From NCBI RefSeq assembly GCF_000430645.1, contig NZ_AUMK01000003.1, positions 558,001-622,000 of the forward strand: DNA of 64,000 bases, given 5' to 3'. This document shows, piece after piece, positions 16,348 through 24,841 of the stretch. Position 1 is the first letter of the stretch. Every line of letters starts with the position of its first letter. The notes under the pieces were generated by a model. The model did not search any database and was not told where the DNA came from. It saw nothing but the letters and a program-made list of their open reading frames with translations. A program made the translations under genes and the position numbers. The stretch is from Aquimarina latercula DSM 2041. GTDB taxonomy: Bacteria; Bacteroidota; Bacteroidia; Flavobacteriales; Flavobacteriaceae.

Positions 16348-18525
16348 CTAATGATGCTCTTTTTGTCCAAAAGGTTTAAGTATGATTCCTGCACTTAGTA
16401 TAAATCCATCTGTAGGAGCATAGATTTCTGCAAACGTAGGGTCATTAGCAGGAGGCAAAACTAAAGGAGAAAATCTACTCTGCCTTCTGTCCGTAAAATT
16501 TTCGAAGTTGACAAAGATTGTCCCCCAATTAAAATTGCGCATTCCTAGCAATCCCATTAAAACATAATCTGTAGTTTCTGAACCATTAGAAAGTAATTGT
16601 TTGCCTGTATAATAGGTTTCAAAACCTATTCGCCATTTTTCATTTTCATACATAAAAACACTTCCTGCGTTATGTCTTGCCGTTAATGGTTTTTGTGGGT
16701 TTCCATCCAAATAATTTAGTTGAGTATCTATAAAAGCATAATTAAGAAACCATCTAAAGTCTTTATAACTAAACTTAATATTTGTTTCGGCTCCTTTACT
16801 TACAATATTATCATTCGCATTTTCATATTCAAAAAAACCAGTACCAGTATCACTAAGTAATAATCCATCTTGGATAGCAGTTACATAGAATAACTGATTA
16901 ATAGAAAAATCTATCTCATCCGTAAGGTAGGTCTCATAATTAAAATCAAGGTTTACTCCGTAAGACCTTTCTGCTTCTATACGAGTATCATCAATAGCTA
17001 AAACATTATTGAAATTAATTAGTTCTGCTTCTTCAGTAAAGATATCTGGGATCTTATACCCTAATCCACCTCCAATCCTACTGGAAAAGGAATTATCTGA
17101 TTTAAATAACAATGATACTTTGGGTAACGGAAAAAACCCCCAACCATCAGCATAATCTGCTCTAAAGCCCGTTTCTAATATCCAATTTTCAGAAAAATCA
17201 TAAATGTTATTAATAAATAATCCAGCAGTTACATCATTCTGATCTCTTTCTAAAGAACTAGAATCTTCATCAAAATCTATGGTATATAAATTAGCTCCAA
17301 AAATCCAATCAGTTCTCTGTCCATCTTTCTTATATGCTATTTCTGTAAAAGAATTAATTTGAGTTCCACTAAAATTAATATCTGGAACTATTAAATCACG
17401 ATTAAAATAAGCAAAACTATTTTTTATGTTTATGGATCTTAAACTATCAATTTCTGTAGTATAGACAGCTTGTGTACTTACTCGTTTAGAAACGTTTTCT
17501 TCTGTGTATAAATTATTATCATCGTTTTCAATACCATTAACATCTCCTCCTATTCTATCATCATACGTCCCATTTACACCAAACCAAAACGTAGTTTTAT
17601 CTGATGGATAGTAGAATAACTTAGGGTTTATAGAAATAGACTTAGTGCGTGGTAAATTACTAAAACCATCATCCTCAGGATCATATTCTTTTTGATAATG
17701 ACCAGATCCATAGAGGGTAATCCCAAACTTATTATTACGCTTACTAAAGAAAGTATTAAGTGTAGTTCCTAAAGCGTGTGTTTGCGTAAGCATAATATCT
17801 AAATCTGGTTCTTCTTCTGGTGTTTTGGAAATTAAATTCACTAATCCTGCAATAGCTCCACCACCATAAAGTGTAGAAGAACTTCCTTTTATGATTTCAA
17901 ATTGTTTTAAATCTAAAGGAGGAATATGCAAAATACTAAGACCACTCGAAAACCCTGAATATAAAGGAAATCCATCCCTTAATAACTGAGTATATCTACC
18001 ATCTAATCCTTGAATTCTTATATTAGAATTCCCGCTACTTAATGATGTTTGCTGCATCTGTATTCCTGTACTTTCTCTTAACACCATAGAGATATTGGTA
18101 GCATTCATAGCATTTTTTTCACTTAATTCTTCGCCACCAATAACTTCTATCCTAGTTGGAATTCTTTTTATAGTTCGGGTACTTCTATTAGACTCCAAAA
18201 ACACTTCCTCTAAAGATTCTCCATTTTCCTTAAGATACACAATCAATTCTTCCGCATATGGAATTTCTACATTGCGTTCAAAAGAAGTGAATCCTAAAAA
18301 TGAAATTTTAATACTATAATTTCCTTTAGGAATATCATTAATAATTGCCAAACCATCAAGTCCGGTTATACTACCTTTGTCTATATCTTGGATATAAACG
18401 GAAGCACCAACTAAAGGTTCTTGATTTGTCTCATTAAGTACTTTTATATTTAAAACACTATTTTGCGCATGAGTATATGCACATAGTGATATGAAGAGCA
18501 TTACGCTCCATATTATGTTTTTCAT
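16348..18525 (-). CDS. TonB-dependent outer-membrane receptor, probably for a metal
   Basis: 725 residues. Signal peptide ending at YTHAQ, then a carboxypeptidase-like regulatory domain (about 24-105, with NQEPLVGASVYIQDIDKGSIT). The plug domain follows with RIPTRIEVIGGEELSEKN and IRIQGLDGRYTQLLRDGFPLYSG. The beta-barrel of about 500 residues ends in a strand near FILSAGIILKPFGQ. The size and the small His/Cys-rich protein encoded upstream suggest a metal or metallophore receptor, but no substrate can be read from sequence. There are no SusD or polysaccharide genes nearby, so a glycan role is less likely. Confidence 0.93.
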   Translation of the reverse strand: MKNIIWSVMLFISLCAYTHAQNSVLNIKVLNETNQEPLVGASVYIQDIDKGSITGLDGLAIINDIPKGNYSIKISFLGFTSFERNVEIPYAEELIVYLKENGESLEEVFLESNRSTRTIKRIPTRIEVIGGEELSEKNAMNATNISMVLRESTGIQMQQTSLSSGNSNIRIQGLDGRYTQLLRDGFPLYSGFSSGLSILHIPPLDLKQFEIIKGSSSTLYGGGAIAGLVNLISKTPEEEPDLDIMLTQTHALGTTLNTFFSKRNNKFGITLYGSGHYQKEYDPEDDGFSNLPRTKSISINPKLFYYPSDKTTFWFGVNGTYDDRIGGDVNGIENDDNNLYTEENVSKRVSTQAVYTTEIDSLRSINIKNSFAYFNRDLIVPDINFSGTQINSFTEIAYKKDGQRTDWIFGANLYTIDFDEDSSSLERDQNDVTAGLFINNIYDFSENWILETGFRADYADGWGFFPLPKVSLLFKSDNSFSSRIGGGLGYKIPDIFTEEAELINFNNVLAIDDTRIEAERSYGVNLDFNYETYLTDEIDFSINQLFYVTAIQDGLLLSDTGTGFFEYENANDNIVSKGAETNIKFSYKDFRWFLNYAFIDTQLNYLDGNPQKPLTARHNAGSVFMYENEKWRIGFETYYTGKQLLSNGSETTDYVLMGLLGMRNFNWGTIFVNFENFTDRRQSRFSPLVLPPANDPTFAEIYAPTDGFILSAGIILKPFGQKEHH

Positions 18526-18597
18526 TCTAAAATGATATTATTTATTAGATAAATGTATTCTTCCACTTTAATTCTGTGAAAGCCAATGTTATATTCA

Positions 18598-18915
18598 TCA
18601 AATAAATTGAGGCGGTTGCCAAATATTAGGAAGATAAAAGAAATTGTACTCTGGTTGATCTGTGAAATCATCTTTTGATATGATTGTACTTTTAACCTCT
18701 ATGTCAAATGGTTTTATTAATTCATAGGTAATGGAGAGTCCACAACAAGTACAGACACATAGGGAAGCACAAGAATCATCTGTATCATCGGAGTGATTAT
18801 GATTCTTATCAGTTATTGACAATTCATCTTGATGCTCTGCATTAAAAGAATCAGAACACGGTGCTATTGTCATAGCTAGCAAGAAAAAAGATAATATTAT
18901 GGTTAAAAACCTCAT
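18598..18915 (-). CDS. Small Cys/His-rich exported protein (DUF6660-like)
   Basis: About 105 residues from the ATG at 18915 (an in-frame ATG at 18948 would precede the signal peptide with 11 extra residues). After the signal peptide there is a His/Asp-rich stretch (KNHNHSDDTDDSC) and a cluster of cysteines CASLCVCTCCG, then a hydrophobic ending NIWQPPQFI. I recall such proteins next to metal TonB receptors in Flavobacteriaceae, annotated as DUF6660; the family label is from memory. Metal binding or sensing in the periplasm is a fair inference. A possible -7 element TATCTTTG lies on the minus strand at 18931-18924. Confidence 0.7.
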   Translation of the reverse strand: MRFLTIILSFFLLAMTIAPCSDSFNAEHQDELSITDKNHNHSDDTDDSCASLCVCTCCGLSITYELIKPFDIEVKSTIISKDDFTDQPEYNFFYLPNIWQPPQFI

Positions 18916-19110
18916 GTGTTCTACAAAGATATATGAAATAGATTGCAATGCATACTTCTCTTTAACTAAAATCCAAATTTGTTTATTACATATTCATTTT
19001 AAGAAAAGTTTGTGCTTTATTTATAAGAAAAAAAGGATATTGAGCTAAAATTCTATGTAACACAATCATTAATTATTCTTCTTATACAATAGATAGATTA
19101 TAAACTAATA

Positions 19111-20484
19111 ATGAAAAAAGAACTATTTACTATACTTAGAGTGTATATATGTAATTGGATATTAAGTCTAATTCTTTTTGTCATAGGTGCTATCGTAATT
19201 GCTGATGTTACTTTTATAGATTCTTTTAAGTATTTTTTTGAAGCATTAGAAAGAACTAATTTTCTTAAAGCCATTCATGTTTTATTTATTATAATTTATT
19301 GTTGTTTTTTAATCTTCAGGTACTTCATTAGAGTACAGAGAAAAAAAGGTTTCAAATTAATGGCGAAACAACTGTCACTAAGACTCTTTACTCCTGCTAT
19401 CGTATTATTTGGTATTTATAAATTTATTGTTATTAAAAACAGCTATGAAAACTTCCAATATAACTGGATTCCTACGGTAGAAAACAATAGTGGCATATCT
19501 AAAGATTTATATAAAATAGATGGAAAACATCGTGGAATGAATGTTTTTGGTTGGAATTATGATAATGATCATACTAAAGCAATCGATGATTTAGTTAAAT
19601 CTAACATAGAATGGGTTGCTATTGTTCCATTCTTAGATCAAGAGAATGAACAAACATTAACAATGCGAGTTCCTAAAGAAATTGGTCAATGGTCGCGAAG
19701 AGATAGTTTGCATATTAAAACAATTAAAGAGCTAAAGAAAAAAAACATCCATATCATGCTTAAACCACACCTGTGGTTATCTAATGGATGGAGATCAAAT
19801 ATTACACATACGAATGAATCCGATTGGGATACTTGGTTTGACTCTTATCGTGCCAATATGATACATTATGCGGAAATGGCAGCATTAATGAATGTTGAAC
19901 TTTTTTGTATTGGAACTGAATTAAAAAGCTCGTTAAAAGCTCAACCAAAAAAATGGAATTTATTGGTTAAAGAAATTAAAGCTATTTATAAAGGAAAATT
20001 GACATATGCTGCAAATTGGGATGGAGAATATGAGTTTATTGATTTTTGGAATGATATGGATTATATAGGCATTCAGGCATATTTTCCTTTAACTCAAAAA
20101 CCAAACCCAGAAATGAATATTGTTAGGAATGGTTGGAAAACACATATTGATATGCTAGAATCATTATCCATAAAGCATAATAAACCCATCTTATTTACAG
20201 AAGTAGGATATAAAAGTGAAGCTTCAGGAACCATCAGACCTTGGGAATGGGGTTCTGCACTGAGTATATTATCTAAACAGAAATCTGATAAAACTCAGCA
20301 AATAGCTTTTGAAGTGTTATATCAAGAATTATGGAATAAAAAATGGTTTGCTGGCACGTACATTTGGCAATGGAACACCCAATCAAAAAAAGAAAATGCC
20401 GCCACTGATCTTGATTTCTCTCCAAGATATAAACCTGCAGAAAATACAATAGCTAAATGGTACTCCACTAATAATTGTGATTAA
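19111..20484 (+). CDS. GH113-like glycoside hydrolase, membrane-anchored
   Basis: 457 residues. Three hydrophobic segments (about 10-32, 54-72 and 88-107) precede the catalytic domain (about 138-455). The domain resembles GH113 (beta-mannanase, clan GH-A) and GTA TIM-barrel proteins: RGMNVFGWNYDNDH, NIEWVAIVPF, MLKPHLWLSNGWRS, FCIGTELKSS with probable acid/base Glu270, MDYIGIQAYFPLT, and ILFTEVGYKS with probable nucleophile Glu364. Membrane anchoring suggests a role in envelope or exopolysaccharide remodelling rather than secreted digestion. It overlaps the stop of the convergent amidohydrolase gene by four bases. Linkage specificity is not readable from sequence. Confidence 0.85.
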   Translation: MKKELFTILRVYICNWILSLILFVIGAIVIADVTFIDSFKYFFEALERTNFLKAIHVLFIIIYCCFLIFRYFIRVQRKKGFKLMAKQLSLRLFTPAIVLFGIYKFIVIKNSYENFQYNWIPTVENNSGISKDLYKIDGKHRGMNVFGWNYDNDHTKAIDDLVKSNIEWVAIVPFLDQENEQTLTMRVPKEIGQWSRRDSLHIKTIKELKKKNIHIMLKPHLWLSNGWRSNITHTNESDWDTWFDSYRANMIHYAEMAALMNVELFCIGTELKSSLKAQPKKWNLLVKEIKAIYKGKLTYAANWDGEYEFIDFWNDMDYIGIQAYFPLTQKPNPEMNIVRNGWKTHIDMLESLSIKHNKPILFTEVGYKSEASGTIRPWEWGSALSILSKQKSDKTQQIAFEVLYQELWNKKWFAGTYIWQWNTQSKKENAATDLDFSPRYKPAENTIAKWYSTNNCD

Positions 20485-22232
20485 AACTTAGATAAAAAGA
20501 CCGCTGGATTATCACGTGCAATACTATCAAATTCTTCTACAGTAAGGTTACCAGTTGTAGTAGCCACCAAATTCTTTTCTGCAGAATGATTTCTAACCAC
20601 ATAGAAATCGGTCCCAAATAAAACTTTATCACCTAATTTAGGATTATTAATAGTTTGCCTTAACAATGGAAAAATTTGATCATCATGCAGTATATAACTA
20701 ATATCAGCATATACATTATCATGTTGCAACATCATACTACAAATGATAGAATACCAGTCAACATATTTCCAGCAATCTTGAAGTTTTCTCCAACTAAATT
20801 TTTGATTAGCGGTGTATAAAAAATCTATTCCAAAATCTGGTTCTTTTATTAATTCATTACTGTATCCATATCGATCTAGTTCTAAATACTTATTCCACTG
20901 ATCTTCTCCACCAAAATGAGCAAAACAAATTTTAAGATGAGATAAATTATATTTCAATTCTGTATTTAAGTCAGTAAACCCAAATAAATCTCTTATATCC
21001 TGTCTACATTGGCTTACCAAAATTCTTAATAATTCTTCTTTAAGTAACACTAAGTAATTCATAGGATGTGTAAAATTTAAAGAGAAATCCTTGTTTTTGC
21101 GTTGTGGCAATAGTAAAGGTTCATAAATTTCATTTTTAAGGTTTACAATCTCTTTAAAGATTGGATGCGACTCCCATTCCTTTTTCTTTGCTCCTCTGTA
21201 AAAGATTGTTCCCTTAATGCAATGTGTCATAATTGGAAGTTGATTATCTGCTGCATATTTCCAAAGTGGTAATAACTCCTCATCAAAAGGATAATAGCCC
21301 AATGCTGGGTATATTTTAAACCCATCAAATTTTTTATCCTCTATATATTCTTTGATAAAACAATTCTCTAATGTAACTGTGCCGTTATTAAAAGCGTATT
21401 TAAAATGATCTTTTTCGTCTTTTATTCTTCTGGGTTCGACAAATACAAATGGAAGAAAAGCATCTTTATTAGTGCTATTTTCCTTTATATCCGCTAATTC
21501 TTGCATCTGATTTCGATAAGAGTTTTCTGGTTTTAGTTTACCAGCACCCATATATTCCATATCCATTGGTAGAACAATAAATTTTGTTCCAGGCGGATAT
21601 TGTTCTTTCATGGATGAAAAAATTTTACTTTGATTTTTATACAAAGTAAATCTCCCTAATAACAAATATCTTTCTAATAAATCTTTGGTCATCTTTCCTG
21701 GTAGAATAGCAAAAAATTTGATAGTCTTACTTAGAACAAACCAAATGAAATTACGGCCACTCTTGAAATAACTAAATAGTATGAAAGAAAGAAGAGCTTG
21801 CAGATATACATTTTTTATTGGAACCAACAGGTAATGCTCTGTTAACCAAGTCTGGAGTTTAACAATATACCCAATTATTTCATTTTGTTCAGGATTAAAA
21901 ACAAGTGATAGCCATTTAAATATTATAAAAAACACATGAATAGTCAGTATCATTCCGATCAATGATAATACTCCTGAAAGTAATTTGTTTCTTCTTAATT
22001 TAATAGCTTTTAGTATCCTGTTACGTCTTTTTTCTATATAAGGATCCTGATATTTTTTATTATTACTAGATATACTATTTTTAAACAGCTTAAGGATTAA
22101 TGATGTATTTAATAAATAACTAAATGGCCAAGGAACAAAAGTTTTAGCTAAATACGGAGGAACATGTTCTCCTCTAAAAATATGGGTGTGACAATTTATT
22201 ACAGGTTTCTTAGTACAATCACTCATAATCAA
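20481..22232 (-). CDS. Amidohydrolase-2-like protein with membrane helices inserted in the barrel
   Basis: 583 residues. The metal-site motifs of the amidohydrolase superfamily are in order: HTHIF (His15, His17), a Lys in FDGFKIYPALGY (Lys306), MTHC (His337), AHFGG (His439) and GTDF (Asp542). Between the first motif and the rest lie about 190 residues containing two or three hydrophobic helices (about 85-112 and 140-172), so the catalytic barrel is interrupted by a membrane domain. This is unusual. It is the last gene of the caspase-like operon, 34 bases after the MBL-fold gene. Hydrolytic activity is plausible because the ligands are intact; the substrate is unknown. Confidence 0.85.
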   Translation of the reverse strand: MIMSDCTKKPVINCHTHIFRGEHVPPYLAKTFVPWPFSYLLNTSLILKLFKNSISSNNKKYQDPYIEKRRNRILKAIKLRRNKLLSGVLSLIGMILTIHVFFIIFKWLSLVFNPEQNEIIGYIVKLQTWLTEHYLLVPIKNVYLQALLSFILFSYFKSGRNFIWFVLSKTIKFFAILPGKMTKDLLERYLLLGRFTLYKNQSKIFSSMKEQYPPGTKFIVLPMDMEYMGAGKLKPENSYRNQMQELADIKENSTNKDAFLPFVFVEPRRIKDEKDHFKYAFNNGTVTLENCFIKEYIEDKKFDGFKIYPALGYYPFDEELLPLWKYAADNQLPIMTHCIKGTIFYRGAKKKEWESHPIFKEIVNLKNEIYEPLLLPQRKNKDFSLNFTHPMNYLVLLKEELLRILVSQCRQDIRDLFGFTDLNTELKYNLSHLKICFAHFGGEDQWNKYLELDRYGYSNELIKEPDFGIDFLYTANQKFSWRKLQDCWKYVDWYSIICSMMLQHDNVYADISYILHDDQIFPLLRQTINNPKLGDKVLFGTDFYVVRNHSAEKNLVATTTGNLTVEEFDSIARDNPAVFLSKF

Positions 22233-22266
22233 TTGATTTAAAAAGTGTTATTTATTGTGGTTTATA

Positions 22267-23346
22267 TTAAAGATCAATCGCTACAATATCATCTTCTGGG
22301 GTAGGAAATATTGTAGTGTAATTATATTTACTTTTTAAGTAATTCTCATCCCAAATCTCGTTTATTTTAGATTTATAATTAAATATTAGTCGAGTATTTT
22401 CTCCAGAAGATTTTAATATTCTGGCAATAGTTACCTTTTTTGGATGTTTATAAATTCTACCATTGGTAGAAATCACAAAATTCTTACAATTTACTTTATC
22501 TAATAATTCTGGACTTGTGTTATGAGAACTGGCATGATGTGATATTTTAAATAATTCTAAATCAATTTTCTCTTCCGGAGCAATTTTATTTAGTGCCTCT
22601 AGTAACTGACTCGGAAATGCGTCTCCGCAAAACAATACTTTCTTTCCCTCATATTCGGCTAAAAAGGCAATACTACTTCCGTTCCCAGCTGAAGTATCTT
22701 CTTCAAAGTCTTCTTTTACCAATTCATCAACATCCGGAAACCCATCTCCAAAACTTTCAATAGCATCTTCTGTGACATCCTCATCGTTAACTTCTAACCC
22801 AAATCCTGGATCTAAATTGGCTGCTCTTACTTCCTCTTCCCATTTACCTTTTAATTCTGATAAATGCTTCTGCGCAGGTGATAGAATAGTTAATTTCATA
22901 CCTCCTGGAAGTGTTATTTTTGGCAACTCTCCTTGATCAACTTTAATAGTATTTCCATTAAAATCGCCATTCCAAGACAAATTATGCTTTAATATCATCG
23001 AAGAAAGGCGTTCCCCTTGGACAGCCCCAAAATGTTCTATTACATCTTGAGTATTAGTATTTATATGGCTCCATCCATTAAACCAAAAATCTCTTATCCG
23101 AAAAGGTAATTGATCCTCTTCTAATAATCTAAGAATACCTTCTATATGATCTCGATCAATATGTGTAACCACCAATAATTCCAGTTTTTTTTGATCTTCT
23201 GGAAGTTCATTGACTAGTTTTTTAATACTATGTCTTGTGCCGCCAGTACCGCCATCAATGAGAATTCGACTAGGATTATCTTCAGAACCATAGGTTATCC
23301 AGATACAATCTCCGAATCTCGCCGGCAAAAATTTTATATTAAACAT
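22267..23346 (-). CDS. ComEC-type metallo-beta-lactamase-fold hydrolase
   Basis: About 359 residues from the ATG at 23346. An in-frame ATG at 23403 would add 19 residues inside the upstream gene, but 23346 starts MFNIKFLPARFGDCIWI, the usual beginning, and leaves a 4-base gap. The metal motifs are THIDRDHIEG (His62, Asp64, Asp66, His67), CGDAFPS (Asp242) and SHHASSHN (His270/271), the pattern of ComEC/Rec2 C-terminal MBL domains. An acidic insert lies at about 185-220. Free-standing proteins of this type occur near prokaryotic caspases. It is encoded between the unknown 496-residue protein and the membrane amidohydrolase. Probably a cytosolic nuclease or phosphodiesterase; substrate unknown. 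Confidence 0.9.
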   Translation of the reverse strand: MFNIKFLPARFGDCIWITYGSEDNPSRILIDGGTGGTRHSIKKLVNELPEDQKKLELLVVTHIDRDHIEGILRLLEEDQLPFRIRDFWFNGWSHINTNTQDVIEHFGAVQGERLSSMILKHNLSWNGDFNGNTIKVDQGELPKITLPGGMKLTILSPAQKHLSELKGKWEEEVRAANLDPGFGLEVNDEDVTEDAIESFGDGFPDVDELVKEDFEEDTSAGNGSSIAFLAEYEGKKVLFCGDAFPSQLLEALNKIAPEEKIDLELFKISHHASSHNTSPELLDKVNCKNFVISTNGRIYKHPKKVTIARILKSSGENTRLIFNYKSKINEIWDENYLKSKYNYTTIFPTPEDDIVAIDL

Positions 23347-23350
23347 CGTT

Positions 23351-24841
23351 TTAAAGTTTTCTTTTTCGTTTTCCCATCCTATACATTCTGATCTCATCAT
23401 CAAAATCCTTTTTAGGGAATTTAATATGTATACTATCCATTTTTTTTCGTACTTCAGAATTATTTCCTTTTAAACCAAGTTCCTTTGCTGCCTTATAAAC
23501 GGAGTTAAATTTTATTCCATCATTGGATACGATCTGACCATCAGACTCTATTGATAACTTCTGAGAAATTGTATCATCAGTGAATATTTCAAGATTATCA
23601 TTTACTGGATCAAAATCAGTATCCTGTAACAACTCATTTAATGGAACATCATATATATAGGCAATATGAGAGGTATCTTTTGGAGTTCCCTTTTTTGTTT
23701 TTTTTAATGGATTTTTAGGATCTAATCCGTTAAAAGTAGTTGTAGTTGTTGTCCAGTCTGCAGCTTCTGCATACATCTCTACCAATTCTAACGCCTTTTC
23801 TATTTCAAGATCCAAATTTTCTTTATTGGATAACATTTTTAAACCTTTCCACAATAATTTCAGCCCTTCTGTGTATAATGGTATCCCTCTTTTTGTCGCT
23901 TCTAAAAATCGGAATCTAATTTCATCGATATTTATTTCTCCACTTTTTCTACCTTCTTTAATAAGTTGCCATGCCCAAATAATAGAGCCATCAGACATCC
24001 ACGGCATCCAATTAGCTAAATTTTCTGCCCAATTATGCAATCGATCTAATTCTTCTGTTTTCAATAAATAATACCCGCCTATTGCAGCAGCAGCTGGATC
24101 TGTCATTTTTCCGTAAAGCAAATCTTGAGCAGAAGATGATTTAAGACCAGAACTCTCATACAAATCTTGTGCTTTAGACCTTGAATCTTGATTAAGTAAG
24201 GTCAAAATAGTCTCTGCATGCCAGTTATCAGTAGTAACTGTAACTTCTAACGGGTGTACAATACCTTTAGGACCTTCATTTGGTCTAATAAGACACATTA
24301 AATGACTATTTGGTGGCAATGCAATTAATCGCCACGGAATTTTAGGACCTCCAACTTGCAAAAATTGTTGACTTTGTTCTACATCCAATTCGTAACTTAC
24401 TCCTTCTTCATTCCAAGAGCTAGATTCTTGTATAGGAATCTCAACTACATTCCAATTTTCATTATCTTTTTTCCATAATCGAATCCAAGCCCCTAAATAA
24501 ACATTATCCACTAAATCTTTTTCTTCATCACTATGTGTAGATAAATTTTTAGATAAATAAGCCCATTCTTGTGTTTCACTGGGGCTTAAACCAGATAAAT
24601 CAAATTTTACGATTCCGGTTGAACCAGCTTTTACCATTACAGCTTTTTCGATTTTTTTACCAGAAGCAAGTGTTAATATTACTCCATAAACACCTGGAAC
24701 TACCTCAAGAGTTGTAGAATTATCATAACTCATCCAAAAAGAATGAAGTTCTTCCAATTTTGCATTCAAAACATTGATTTTCTTTGGAATACGAGAAGAA
24801 TCATTACCGTGTGTTATTATATGTATAGATAGATTACTCAT
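23351..24841 (-). CDS. Unrecognised 496-residue protein of the caspase-like operon
   Basis: No family recognised. There is no signal peptide or transmembrane helix. Residues 1-90 look like a beta-sandwich (IHIITHGNDSSRIPKKINVLNA, LEVVPGVYGVILTLASGKK), similar in style to the end of the preceding caspase protein. Residues about 90-220 are a second beta-rich part, and 220-400 are mostly helical (KGLKMLSNKENLDLEIEKAL). The C-terminus (about 435-465) has FNSVYKAAKELGLKGNNSEV, which resembles a NUMOD1-type DNA-binding HTH, and ends in a basic tail RMGKRKRKL. It overlaps the caspase gene by 8 bases. A scaffold, sensor or nucleic-acid-binding role is inference. Confidence 0.75.
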   Translation of the reverse strand: MSNLSIHIITHGNDSSRIPKKINVLNAKLEELHSFWMSYDNSTTLEVVPGVYGVILTLASGKKIEKAVMVKAGSTGIVKFDLSGLSPSETQEWAYLSKNLSTHSDEEKDLVDNVYLGAWIRLWKKDNENWNVVEIPIQESSSWNEEGVSYELDVEQSQQFLQVGGPKIPWRLIALPPNSHLMCLIRPNEGPKGIVHPLEVTVTTDNWHAETILTLLNQDSRSKAQDLYESSGLKSSSAQDLLYGKMTDPAAAAIGGYYLLKTEELDRLHNWAENLANWMPWMSDGSIIWAWQLIKEGRKSGEINIDEIRFRFLEATKRGIPLYTEGLKLLWKGLKMLSNKENLDLEIEKALELVEMYAEAADWTTTTTTFNGLDPKNPLKKTKKGTPKDTSHIAYIYDVPLNELLQDTDFDPVNDNLEIFTDDTISQKLSIESDGQIVSNDGIKFNSVYKAAKELGLKGNNSEVRKKMDSIHIKFPKKDFDDEIRMYRMGKRKRKL

